From DATEEG01 sp035525055 (GTDB lineage Bacteria > Actinomycetota > Acidimicrobiia > Spongiisociales > ZC4RG35): 18,175 bases of DNA. The position numbers and the translations under genes are program-made. Positions 6,000-14,424 of the stretch are shown here, piece by piece. The notes below the pieces were generated by a model. The model did no database searches. It had not been told where the DNA came from and saw nothing but the letters and a program-made list of their open reading frames with translations. Location: the NCBI GenBank assembly GCA_035525055.1, contig DATLEZ010000080.1, positions 1 to 18,175 of the forward strand, in the 5' to 3' direction. The number at the start of each line of letters is the position of its first letter. The first letter of the stretch is position 1.

Positions 6000-8900
6000 T
6001 CAACCGATTAGGGCGCGTAGCTGGCGGATTCCGATCATCAGGGGTGCCAGGTTCTCGGGTTGGTCGAGGCCTACCCCGCTGACGAATGCGTTGAGGCGCG
6101 CAATCGCCCCGGCGTGCTCCTCCATGAATCCAGACAGGGCCGCCTGGGGCGCCAGGTCGCCGGCACCCTGGAGGATTCTCTTGGTCAAGGTCCGCCTGAT
6201 CTCGACCATGTCGTCCTCGAGAGCTTCGAGCGCCCAACGCTGCCATGAATCGGTGAAGTAGAAACCACCGGCGATGTCCTCGAGTCGGTCGAGCCCGACA
6301 GCGTGGCCGGCGTAGAACATGATCTCGGCCACCTCTGCCACCTTGCGGCTGTGCGCCTTGGCAAGGTCGATTGCGTTGGGTGCGTGAACGAGCTGACGTC
6401 GGAAGGCGTGTCGCCGGGCCAGCTCGAGGGGCACCCCGGCCTCGACCAGGATCGCCTCCTCGGAACCGTGGGTCCCCCGCCAGTCGTCGGGCCCGGCCTC
6501 AGGCAAAGCGTCTTCGAACTCGGCGAAACCCGAGGCGTCCGCTGCGATCGCCTTCGCCAACTCGACCCTCGGGAGCCGAGCCAGGTAGCGCCGTGTCAAC
6601 GAAGCAACCACCCGATCCTGTCCGGTCATCAGCTCGAACCAGACGTTGAGATCGATCCCGTTTGCGAGCCTTTCGATCGCCTCCCATCTCGGCTTGGCGT
6701 TCGAGACGTCACGGGCGATTCGGTAGGCCTTGACGACTTCGGCCTTGGTAGCACCGCTCCGGGTACTCATCCTGCTGACGAAGGTGGCTCCGACGCTGTT
6801 GACGACATCGTTGGCGAGGATCGTTGCAGTCAACTCACGGCGCAGTGGATGCTCGGGGATCAACGACTCGAAGCGAGCCGAGACCTCATCCGGGAAGTAC
6901 TGCTTGAGATCGTCCAACAAGGAGCGATCATCGACCAGGTCCGACTCGGCCAGTGAGGCTTTCAGTGACCGTTTGGCGTCGACCAGCAGCACCGCGATCT
7001 CGGGTCGCGTCAGGCCGCGGCCAGCACGGCTGCGGTCCGCCAGCACTTCTGTCTGAGGAACTCCATCCAGGGCGCGGTCGAGAATGCCCTCGCCCTCGAG
7101 TTGGACCATGAGTTGCTCGTGAGCACCGACCCGGCGCAATGCCGCCTGCTCCTCTTGGGAGATCATCTGCGCCTGCTGAAGATTGTCGTACAGGATGCGC
7201 TCCACCACCTGGCTGGCCGAGGCTGCAACCAGACGATCCCTCTCGATCCGGGTCATCTCCCCCCGCTGTTCTCTGATGCCGAGCAGGATCTTGAGATTGA
7301 CCTCCCGGTCCGAGCAATCGACTCCTCCCGAATTGTCGATGAAGTCGGTGTTGATCTTTCCCCCCGCGATGGCGTACTCGACCCTGCCGGCCTGTGTAAG
7401 CCCGAGATTTCCACCCTCGATGACGGTCCGGCAGCGGAGGCTCGACCCGTCGACACGAACCGGGTCGTTGCCGCGATCACCGACTGCCTCATTGCTCTCA
7501 GTGCTTGCCTTTACATACGTGCCGATCCCTCCGTTCCAGAGCAGGTCGACCGGGGCCAGCAGGATCGCTCTGACGAGTTGCAGCGGCGCCCAATTTGCTT
7601 GAGTCACGCCGAGTGCTGCCCGCGCCTCTGGCGACAATTGGATCTGCTTGACCGTCCTAGGCCACACTCCCCCACCGGGGGACAGCACGTGGCGGTCATA
7701 GTCGTCCCACGATGACCTCGATAGATCGAACAGACGACGGCGCTCGGCAAACGAAGCTTCGGGGTCGGGATTGGGGTCGATGAAGATGTGGCGATGATCG
7801 AAGGCAGCAAGAAGCTTGATCTGACCGGAACCGAGCATCCCATTGCCGAAAACGTCGCCGGACATGTCGCCGATACCGACGACAGTGAACGGGTCGCGGT
7901 AGGGGTCAAGTCCTAGCTCGCTGAAGTGTCTCTCTAGCGACTTCCAGGCACCCCGAGCCGTGATGCCAAGTCTCTTGTGGTCGTATCCGGCCGAGCCTCC
8001 CGAGGCAAAGGCGTCGTCCAGCCAGAAACCCTGCTCGGCGGCGATGGAATTGGCGAGGTCGCTGAACGTGGCAGTCCCCCGGTCGGCGGCCACAACGAGG
8101 TAGGGATCGGGGCCGTCGTGCACCTTGACCCGGTCAGGGTGCACCGGCTGCCCATTCACGAGGTTGTCGGTCACGTCGAGGAGAGCGCGGATATACGACT
8201 CGTATTGGGTCCGCACCTCCTCCGGTACCAGCATCGGATCTGACGGCGGTCTTCGCAGGACGAACCCACCCTTCGCTCCGGTAGGGACGATCACGGCGTT
8301 CTTGGTGAGCTGCGCCTTCATCAGACCGAGGACTTCGGTGCGATAGTCCTCGCGTCGATCCGACCAGCGGATTCCGCCGCGCGCCACGGGGCCCCCGCGC
8401 AGGTGGATGCCTTCGATATCCAGCCCGAGGACAAAGATCTCCGCGAAGGGAACCGGCTGGGGCATGTCCGGCACTTCCGCCGACCGGATTTTGAAAGACA
8501 ACACCGAGCGGCCAGCCTTGTAGGCGTTGGTTCGAAGAGTGGCTTCGATCAATCGGTAAAAGCTGCGGAGAATCCGGTCATGATCGAGGGACGGGATCGC
8601 GTCCAGTCTGGCGATGATCGACTGTTCCAACGCGGTCGTGTCATTGTCAATGCGGTCAGGGTCGAACCGCATATCGAACAGCGCCATCAGATCGGCGGCG
8701 AGCTGGGGATGTTGGTTAAGTACGTCGTTGAGATAGCCGACGGTGAACGACAGAGCCAACCGCCGCCAATAGACCCGGTAGGCCCGCAGGATTCCGATTT
8801 CCCGATGGGACATGCCGCCTGTGATCACCAGCTTGTTGAGCTCATCCGACTCGGCAGCCCCGCTCCAGATCGCCGTCAGGGCCGCCGAAACCCGGGAATC

Positions 8901-10775
8901 ACACCCCTTGAGTTCGAGGGGAACGCCGTCGCTTCCCAGGACCCCAAAGTCGTGGATGAAGAACTTGTCACCGGCGCCGATGCGGGTTGGGACCTCTTCG
9001 ACCACCTTCATGCCCATGTCCTCCAACGCCGGCACGAGCTCAGAAAGAGGGCGCTTGCCGTCCGACCGATAGAGGACAACGCGGGTTAGGGGCTCCCCCG
9101 CGTCGGTTTCGTTGCGCAGACCGACATGGAAGGTGTCCTCCGAGCGTGACAGCGCTTCGAGGGCCAGAATGTCTTCGGCGGCGGCCTCGAGAGAGGCGGA
9201 GACCCGGTAGTAATCGGGAAAGCGGCCGGTCCAAACCTCGCCGAGCCTGCGAGCTTCGGCATGGCCCACCCGCCCTGTTAGCTCCTCGGTGACCCGGTCG
9301 CTCCAACTCCGCGTCATCGCGAGGACCTCGCTTTCGAGGTGGTCATATCCGACTTCGGGGATATGACCATCGACCCAGACGGTGAAGTGGATCCGGGCGG
9401 GATCGGCCTCCCCCAACTCGAGGTGGTAGTCGACCGCGGCGCCGTTGAACCGGTTCATGAAGAGGTCTTGAAGGGACTTGCGGAGGTCGGCATTGAACCG
9501 GTCACGGGGCAGCGCCACCAGGATCGAAACACTCCGCTCCATGATGTCGCGTCGAAGGAACAGCCTGACCTGGTGGGTCTCCTCCAGTGCCAGCAGGCCC
9601 ATGATCTCCCGCTGCAAGCTGGCGGTCGGGGCGCTGAAGAGATCGTGCTTCGAGTAGCCCTCGAAGATCTGGATGACCGCCTTGTGGTCGTGCGAGCCCT
9701 CGATCAGGTCCTCGTTGGCGACGATGTCCGCCAGCTTCCGCCGGAGTATCGGGACGTGCGAAGCCGGCTCCATGAAGGCCTTCGATGTGAAGAGCCCCAC
9801 CATCCGCGCCTCACCAACCGTGGTGCCCGACGGTCCGATGATCCGAACTCCGATGTAGTCGAGGCGAACCCGCCGGTGCACTGTCGACAACCGGTTCGTC
9901 TTGGTGATGACGAGAAGGTCTCCCTCAAGATATCGAGCGGCGACCTCGGGTCGCAGGCTGGCCAGGGGAACGGCTTCGGACATGGTCGATCTGGTGTCGT
10001 CGGAGAGGATCCCCAATCCGGTCCCCGGCTCGGCCCGGACACAGGGCTGCCCGTCCTCGTCACCCACCGTGTACTCGCGGTAGCCAAGAAACACGTAGTT
10101 CTCATCGCGCAGCCACTGCAAGAAGGCGATCGCTTCGCCGAGGTCCGCCTCGGCATAGAAGCCGGTAGCGCGGCGCACCACCTCGACCATGCGCTTGATG
10201 CGATCCATCATGGGGTGGAAGTCCCTTACGGCCGCCCTGATATCGGAAAGCACCACCCGAAGTGCTCGCTCCAGACCCGGCAGATCGGCCGGGAACAGAG
10301 TGCGGTCGAGTTCGTAGTGTTCGACAGACTCCTTGTTGCGGGCATGCCGGGCATGTCCGATCCAGGTCAGGCGACCGGCCGCATCCCGATCCACGCCGAT
10401 GACCGGATGACTGATACGGGCCACCTCAAGCCCATGGGCCTGGACCTCGTTGGTAAGGGAGTCGAGCAGGAAGGGACCGTCGTCGATATTGACCTCGATG
10501 ACGGTGCCGGATGACCTGTAACCATCCGTCTCGGGATCCGGATTGAAGACCCTGACGGAGAAGGCGTCGGTCCGTAGCTTGATGAACTCGAACATCCCCC
10601 GGACTTCGGCGAACCATTCGTCGGGCGTTCGTTCATCGGCGGAAGGTCGCCGACGCAAATAGGCCTGAGCGAAGTCTGTTGCCATGACCCGGTCGACCGG
10701 GTCTACGTCACTGGCGATCCGTTGGATCACCGCCTCGAGGAGTTCACCGTCACCTAGCACGGCCGGATCTTGCAC
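6000..10775 (-). CDS. gdh: NAD-dependent glutamate dehydrogenase, large (180 kDa) class
   Basis: The protein has about 1591 residues. It oxidatively deaminates glutamate to 2-oxoglutarate and ammonia with NAD+, and is mainly catabolic. Length and architecture match the 180-kDa GDH class of actinobacteria and proteobacteria (about 1600-1650 residues). There is a long N-terminal regulatory part with ACT-like segments. The catalytic core holds VPTGAKGGF (catalytic Lys near residue 835) and the dinucleotide-fold segment VVGIGDMSGDVFGNGML (about 964-980). A long helical C-terminal domain ends in IGIRQLRALIG. The chosen start is GTG 10775, 8 nt below a TAACTT box, because the family homology starts there. 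An in-frame extension to 11180 would run through the 3' part of galE and has low-complexity, non-family sequence. It lies 109 bp downstream of galE. Confidence 0.95.
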   Translation of the reverse strand: MQDPAVLGDGELLEAVIQRIASDVDPVDRVMATDFAQAYLRRRPSADERTPDEWFAEVRGMFEFIKLRTDAFSVRVFNPDPETDGYRSSGTVIEVNIDDGPFLLDSLTNEVQAHGLEVARISHPVIGVDRDAAGRLTWIGHARHARNKESVEHYELDRTLFPADLPGLERALRVVLSDIRAAVRDFHPMMDRIKRMVEVVRRATGFYAEADLGEAIAFLQWLRDENYVFLGYREYTVGDEDGQPCVRAEPGTGLGILSDDTRSTMSEAVPLASLRPEVAARYLEGDLLVITKTNRLSTVHRRVRLDYIGVRIIGPSGTTVGEARMVGLFTSKAFMEPASHVPILRRKLADIVANEDLIEGSHDHKAVIQIFEGYSKHDLFSAPTASLQREIMGLLALEETHQVRLFLRRDIMERSVSILVALPRDRFNADLRKSLQDLFMNRFNGAAVDYHLELGEADPARIHFTVWVDGHIPEVGYDHLESEVLAMTRSWSDRVTEELTGRVGHAEARRLGEVWTGRFPDYYRVSASLEAAAEDILALEALSRSEDTFHVGLRNETDAGEPLTRVVLYRSDGKRPLSELVPALEDMGMKVVEEVPTRIGAGDKFFIHDFGVLGSDGVPLELKGCDSRVSAALTAIWSGAAESDELNKLVITGGMSHREIGILRAYRVYWRRLALSFTVGYLNDVLNQHPQLAADLMALFDMRFDPDRIDNDTTALEQSIIARLDAIPSLDHDRILRSFYRLIEATLRTNAYKAGRSVLSFKIRSAEVPDMPQPVPFAEIFVLGLDIEGIHLRGGPVARGGIRWSDRREDYRTEVLGLMKAQLTKNAVIVPTGAKGGFVLRRPPSDPMLVPEEVRTQYESYIRALLDVTDNLVNGQPVHPDRVKVHDGPDPYLVVAADRGTATFSDLANSIAAEQGFWLDDAFASGGSAGYDHKRLGITARGAWKSLERHFSELGLDPYRDPFTVVGIGDMSGDVFGNGMLGSGQIKLLAAFDHRHIFIDPNPDPEASFAERRRLFDLSRSSWDDYDRHVLSPGGGVWPRTVKQIQLSPEARAALGVTQANWAPLQLVRAILLAPVDLLWNGGIGTYVKASTESNEAVGDRGNDPVRVDGSSLRCRTVIEGGNLGLTQAGRVEYAIAGGKINTDFIDNSGGVDCSDREVNLKILLGIREQRGEMTRIERDRLVAASASQVVERILYDNLQQAQMISQEEQAALRRVGAHEQLMVQLEGEGILDRALDGVPQTEVLADRSRAGRGLTRPEIAVLLVDAKRSLKASLAESDLVDDRSLLDDLKQYFPDEVSARFESLIPEHPLRRELTATILANDVVNSVGATFVSRMSTRSGATKAEVVKAYRIARDVSNAKPRWEAIERLANGIDLNVWFELMTGQDRVVASLTRRYLARLPRVELAKAIAADASGFAEFEDALPEAGPDDWRGTHGSEEAILVEAGVPLELARRHAFRRQLVHAPNAIDLAKAHSRKVAEVAEIMFYAGHAVGLDRLEDIAGGFYFTDSWQRWALEALEDDMVEIRRTLTKRILQGAGDLAPQAALSGFMEEHAGAIARLNAFVSGVGLDQPENLAPLMIGIRQLRALIG

Positions 10776-10783
10776 AAAACGAC

Positions 10784-10789
10784 AAGTTA
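10784..10789 (-). promoter_or_regulatory. -10 box for glutamate dehydrogenase
   Basis: On the - strand TAACTT (TANNNT) ends 8 nt before GTG 10775. No Shine-Dalgarno precedes the GTG. This supports both the start choice and independent transcription from the galE-gdh gap. Confidence 0.45.
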
Positions 10790-10884
10790 GCCCAATGCGT
10801 CCGGCATCGCCGGGACCCGTGGCCCAAAGACGTCGCTGACTACCCGATGGTTTGGAGCGAAGAGGTCTGACCTGGGGCGGGCCC

Positions 10885-11883
10885 TCATTGCTTCTGCTCC
10901 CAGCGCCAAGCATCGACACACATATCGGCCAGGTCGAAGCGGGGAACCCACCCCAGCTCTCGAGCGGCCTTCTCGACAGAGGCCCACGTTGAGGCGACGT
11001 CACCAGGACGGCGGGGGCTCGCTTCCCACTTGAGATCGACTCCGGTCGCCTCGGTGAAGGTCTTAACGACCTCGAGGACGCTCGAACCCCGACCGGTGCC
11101 CAGGTTGTAGACATGGCGACCGGGCCGTCCGTTGATCTTGTCGAGAGCCACGACATGCCCTTCAGCCACGTCCACGACATGCACGTAGTCGCGAACCGCG
11201 GTGCCGTCGGGAGTGGGATAGTCGGTCCCGAACACTCCGATGAAGGGATACCTTCCGGCGGCGACCCCCGTGACGTAGGGCATGAGATTGGGAGGCGTGC
11301 CTGCCGGAAGTTCGCCGATCAGCGCGGAGGGATGGGCCCCGACCGGGTTGAAGTAACGAAGGAGGGTGACCGACCATTCGGGATCGGCGACCGCCAGATC
11401 CGTGAGCGTCTGCTCCATCATGATCTTGGTCCAGCCATACGGATTGGTACCGGCACCGGTCGGGCTCTCCTCGGTCACCGGAAGCTCGTCGGGTTCGCCA
11501 TAGACCGTGGCGGATGAAGAGAACACGACGTTCTTCACATCGTGTTTGGTCAATACCTCGAGAAGGCGAACGGTGCCGGCCACATTGTTGTCGTAGTACC
11601 GGAGCGGTTGGGCAACAGAGTCCCCCACCGACTTGAACGCAGCGAAGTGCAACACGGCCTCGAACCCGGCGCCCTTGACTACTGGTTCGAGTGCCGCCGG
11701 GTCGCCCACATCGATTCGATGGAACCGAGGCTTTTTCCCTGTGATCTGCTGGATGCCGTCGAGAACCGGGAGCCCCGAGTTGGAAAGATCGTCGGCGATC
11801 TCCACCTCGTGCCCGGCTTCGATCAAAGAAACGACGGTATGGCTGCCTATGAAGCCGGTCCCACCGCTGACGAGAACATGCAT
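10885..11883 (-). CDS. galE: UDP-glucose 4-epimerase
   Basis: The protein has 332 residues and is a short-chain dehydrogenase/reductase-family sugar-nucleotide epimerase. It interconverts UDP-glucose and UDP-galactose (Leloir pathway and supply of galactose for cell-envelope glycans). It has the NAD-binding GGTGFIG at residues 7-13, the catalytic SSSATVYG (Ser about 123-125), and the YxxxK pair Tyr149/Lys153 in NPYGWTK. The GalE-typical LRYFNPVGAHPSALIGE and YVHVVDVAEGHV follow. The length matches bacterial GalE. It starts at ATG 11883, 4 nt after the aconitase X small-subunit stop. A TAGATT box inside the end of that gene is 6 nt upstream of the ATG, so galE can be read through or transcribed alone as a leaderless mRNA. 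Confidence 0.95.
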   Translation of the reverse strand: MHVLVSGGTGFIGSHTVVSLIEAGHEVEIADDLSNSGLPVLDGIQQITGKKPRFHRIDVGDPAALEPVVKGAGFEAVLHFAAFKSVGDSVAQPLRYYDNNVAGTVRLLEVLTKHDVKNVVFSSSATVYGEPDELPVTEESPTGAGTNPYGWTKIMMEQTLTDLAVADPEWSVTLLRYFNPVGAHPSALIGELPAGTPPNLMPYVTGVAAGRYPFIGVFGTDYPTPDGTAVRDYVHVVDVAEGHVVALDKINGRPGRHVYNLGTGRGSSVLEVVKTFTEATGVDLKWEASPRRPGDVASTWASVEKAARELGWVPRFDLADMCVDAWRWEQKQ

Positions 11884-11887
11884 GTAC

Positions 11888-12205
11888 TCAATCTATCGAC
11901 GGCTCGACCGTGACTCTGCACTCGATTCCGTAGAGCAATCGAGCAACCAGGGCCCCCAGAACCACCATCGGGTCGGGTTGATCGAGGACTATCGCGACAG
12001 GGCCGGTGCCCAGCCGGAGGGCTTCGGCCAGCACCGACGGTGACGAGGAGGAGCCGCGGGAGTGAGGCATGCGAAGGATCTTGCCGCTGATCGACTCCCC
12101 CACCTGGGGATGGCTGGCGTCGATGATCCGACCGGATTCTGGATCGATCCCTCCCCAGAAGGAGAGCGGTTCGGACAACCTCAGCTCTGCTGCACGCTCC
12201 TTCAT
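11888..12205 (-). CDS. Aconitase X small (swivelling) subunit, DUF126-like
   Basis: The protein has 105 residues. The start is ATG 12205, which shares one base with the TGA of the large-subunit gene (TGATG), showing translational coupling. The frame is open further upstream to 12385, but that extension only overlaps the large subunit and has no family resemblance. The swivel-domain signature is clear: SFWGGIDPESGRIIDASHPQ, then GKILRMPHSRGSSSSPSVL with the conserved RGSSSS loop, which in aconitase-type enzymes reaches into the active site. It is slightly shorter than typical members (about 130). It acts with the adjacent catalytic subunit. Confidence 0.92.
   Translation of the reverse strand: MKERAAELRLSEPLSFWGGIDPESGRIIDASHPQVGESISGKILRMPHSRGSSSSPSVLAEALRLGTGPVAIVLDQPDPMVVLGALVARLLYGIECRVTVEPSID
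11890..11895 (-). promoter_or_regulatory. -10 box for galE, embedded in the end of the aconitase X small-subunit gene
   Basis: On the - strand TAGATT (TANNNT) ends exactly 6 nt before ATG 11883. It overlaps the last codons and stop of the upstream coding sequence. No Shine-Dalgarno is present. The geometry is that of a leaderless actinobacterial promoter. Confidence 0.6.
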
Positions 12206-13392
12206 CACCGATCCCCGAGAGCCGTCGCCACGCACTCTTCCGCCGACCCGAAAACCACCCCGACCCCGAGGTTGCCCGGTGCGTAGTAGGCCCACTTGGC
12301 CGAGTCGGTCATAACGACGCGAATCGCAGGGTCGATGATCGGAGTGATGTAGGTACAGGTATCGGTCACGACTGTGACCCCGCAATGGCCGAGATGCTCG
12401 ACGACGTCCGGCACCGAGGCCGTTGCCGCACGGTGGGTGTTCACGAATACAGGCATGACAGTCGTACGGTCACCTATCCATGTCGCCAATCGACTCAGCT
12501 CATCGGCGGAATAGTGCGGGGCCCCGAGGCTCACTGCCTGCGGGGACTCACCCTGATTCGACGAAAGCCTCGCTCGTTCGTCCCTTAGGTCACCAGGCCC
12601 AACTGTGACCTCGGGTAGGTCCACTCCCCCGGTTGCCAGGGTCAGGTTGGCGGCTTCCGGCGTTACCCCGACAGCGTGGAACATCGCGATCGCTCCGGTC
12701 GAGGCGGCGCCGGCACCAAGGGCTTTCAACCGATCCTCGGAGGCGCGCCCGTCGAGACCGCTGATGACCGGGATTCCCGTCGGTAAGAGGCGTCCGAGCA
12801 GGCTTCCCAAAACCGGATAGAACCAGTCGGCGTCGAGCCACCCGGACTCGATGTCGACCAATCTCACGATCAATGTGCCGAGCCGCCCACGGTCGGTGTG
12901 GAGTCCGTAAAACGGAGCCACGCCGGTGACTGCGCAAGCTATGTCCAGGAAGTCCCCGTATCGGTTGGTCCTTGCCCCGAGTACCGAATTGGCAAAGACG
13001 ATTGCGTTCGATTCGGCCCAGGCGATCTGCTCACCAAACCCGGGCCTCTGCAGCAGTTGATAGGGCGCACAGGTCCAGGTGGGCTCGCATCCCATCGCCT
13101 CGTAGACCTCCATCAATCGACGCGCCGACTCCGCTGTTTCGGCTTCGCCCCGATACAGAAGAGGATGCAACAAGTCCAACGAGGAAACGTTGAGTGTCGT
13201 AGGGACCTTCACCCGGGCGCCTTCGGCTAGGAGCCTCTCGGCGAAGTCAAGACCAGCCTGGCCGTGGAAGAGGCAGCCATCGATGTGGGCAGCGGTTATC
13301 GGAACGAACCCGTCGGCCCCCGCTGCCACCGCCATCTCGGCCACAACCGCCCCGGCCAAACCAGATCCGAGGGATCCCCCGTTCCCGATCAT
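12205..13392 (-). CDS. Aconitase X large (catalytic) subunit, DUF521-like
   Basis: The protein has 395 residues. Aconitase X enzymes are iron-sulfur dehydratases. Characterised members are cis-3-hydroxy-L-proline dehydratases in bacteria and phosphomevalonate dehydratase in archaea. Family blocks are ITAAHIDGC (32-40), PTTLNVSSLDLL (64-75), CEPTWTCAPYQ (102-112), ESNAIVFANSVLGARTNRYGDF (127-148), DTC (Cys about 346) and DSAKWAYYAPG. The Cys residues at about 40, 102, 108 and 346 are candidate cluster or active-site ligands. The start ATG 13392 is 9 nt after the upstream stop, with AGAGGG as ribosome binding site. The N-terminus lacks the usual LTxEE stretch and begins near the MLxG motif, so it is about 10 residues short. 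No proline- or mevalonate-pathway gene lies nearby, so the substrate stays open. Confidence 0.92.
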   Translation of the reverse strand: MIGNGGSLGSGLAGAVVAEMAVAAGADGFVPITAAHIDGCLFHGQAGLDFAERLLAEGARVKVPTTLNVSSLDLLHPLLYRGEAETAESARRLMEVYEAMGCEPTWTCAPYQLLQRPGFGEQIAWAESNAIVFANSVLGARTNRYGDFLDIACAVTGVAPFYGLHTDRGRLGTLIVRLVDIESGWLDADWFYPVLGSLLGRLLPTGIPVISGLDGRASEDRLKALGAGAASTGAIAMFHAVGVTPEAANLTLATGGVDLPEVTVGPGDLRDERARLSSNQGESPQAVSLGAPHYSADELSRLATWIGDRTTVMPVFVNTHRAATASVPDVVEHLGHCGVTVVTDTCTYITPIIDPAIRVVMTDSAKWAYYAPGNLGVGVVFGSAEECVATALGDR

Positions 13393-13401
13393 TGAAGCCC
13401 T

Positions 13402-14424
13402 CTAGGCCCGTGCGGGCGACGGCGGCAGTGTCATCAGGATGGACAGGCCCCAGCCAAGAAGGCCGGCGAACACGATGGCCCCTCCCCAGATCTCGGGCGG
13501 CCAGCCGAGGTTGGGGCGAAAGACGCCGAAGGCGACGAACCGTATCGACCATGCGGCGATCGGAGCCAGGAGTCCGAACAAGCGAAAGCGATTGGCGGTC
13601 GCCGGATCGGGATCAATCCGGGCGGCCAGGAAATCGGCCACCACGCCGATCGCGACCATCTGGAGCATTTGCCACGGCCAGAAGAACTCGTCGAGAGCCG
13701 ACATCAGGACTCCAACGACTCCGAAGAGGAGGATAAAGGATCCCGGGGGAGGTCGGTAGCGCTTCAACAGAACCAGGATTCCTCCGAACATGATGGCGGT
13801 GCTGATCAAGATCTCGAGCACTCCGTAGGCAGCCAGCAACTCGTCGTCATTGGGATGGAAGGGAACCCCCGGAAGCTCGCTGGTCCATCCCGAGGCATAC
13901 AAGAAGAAGAACTGCAGCAGTGCGATCACCAATGTTGTGCTGAGGAGAGCCGGGAGGATCTGACCCCAGGGGGTGGCCCGGGGCGTCGGACGGTGCCATG
14001 AGGACCTGATCGGGCTGGTGAGGATCAGCAGGATTCCGGTCAACAACGCCAGATGTGTCGGGCTCAAAAGGGCGTCGAGGGAAACCTCGATGCCGAAGAC
14101 GGTGTGCCAGACGAGGTCGCCGACCCCACCGAGCGCAAAGACACCGACCCCGGCGATCCCGATTCGATAACCGACCGGCACTCCCGAGTGCTTTCGAACC
14201 AGATAGGCCATCCACAACGCGGTCGCGGTGAATCCGGAATAGAACAGGGCGTGCCACGGCGTGAAGAACGTCTCAAGAGCCGACAAGTTGCGATGGGCCC
14301 AGCCATCGACGAACAACCCGCCGATCAGCCACAGTGCCAGGACCGACGTGACCAGGTCTTCCTTGATCGAGGTCCACCGCTCGGTTTGGTGCCGGGTGAG
14401 GGTGGTCGGGGGCGTGGTTGACAT
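13402..14424 (-). CDS. Multi-pass membrane protein of unknown function
   Basis: The protein has 340 residues. ATG 14424 is chosen because a CAAACT box is 6 nt upstream. The frame is open to 14721, but that extension is low-complexity and lies in the repeat-rich intergenic region. About 8-10 hydrophobic segments span the protein from about residue 25 to its end. Charged and aromatic residues inside or beside the helices look deliberately placed: DGWAH (about 38-42), FFTPWHALFYSG, GDLVWHTVFGIE, LLSPTHLALL and SALDEFFWPWQML. This His/Asp/Trp pattern suggests metal, haem or quinone binding, or ion translocation, but I do not recognise a named family. It is 9 nt upstream of the aconitase X large subunit and in the same frame, so it is co-transcribed. 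A transporter or redox partner for that pathway is conceivable but unproven. Confidence 0.8.
   Translation of the reverse strand: MSTTPPTTLTRHQTERWTSIKEDLVTSVLALWLIGGLFVDGWAHRNLSALETFFTPWHALFYSGFTATALWMAYLVRKHSGVPVGYRIGIAGVGVFALGGVGDLVWHTVFGIEVSLDALLSPTHLALLTGILLILTSPIRSSWHRPTPRATPWGQILPALLSTTLVIALLQFFFLYASGWTSELPGVPFHPNDDELLAAYGVLEILISTAIMFGGILVLLKRYRPPPGSFILLFGVVGVLMSALDEFFWPWQMLQMVAIGVVADFLAARIDPDPATANRFRLFGLLAPIAAWSIRFVAFGVFRPNLGWPPEIWGGAIVFAGLLGWGLSILMTLPPSPARA

Noticed and set aside
8403..9089. 228-codon + strand frame inside glutamate dehydrogenase
   Set aside because: Antisense shadow with no recognisable domain.
9339..10514. 391-codon open frame on the + strand inside the glutamate dehydrogenase gene
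   Set aside because: It is antisense to a confidently identified gene, has no family resemblance and no Shine-Dalgarno, and is a normal by-product of GC-rich codon use.
10776..11180. N-terminal extension of glutamate dehydrogenase by 135 codons
   Set aside because: It would overlap galE on the same strand, is low-complexity Arg/Ser/Pro sequence, and falls outside family length; GTG 10775 with a -10 box fits better.
12206..12385. N-terminal extension of the aconitase X small subunit by 60 codons
   Set aside because: It overlaps the large-subunit gene and has no swivel-domain similarity; the TGATG junction sets the start.
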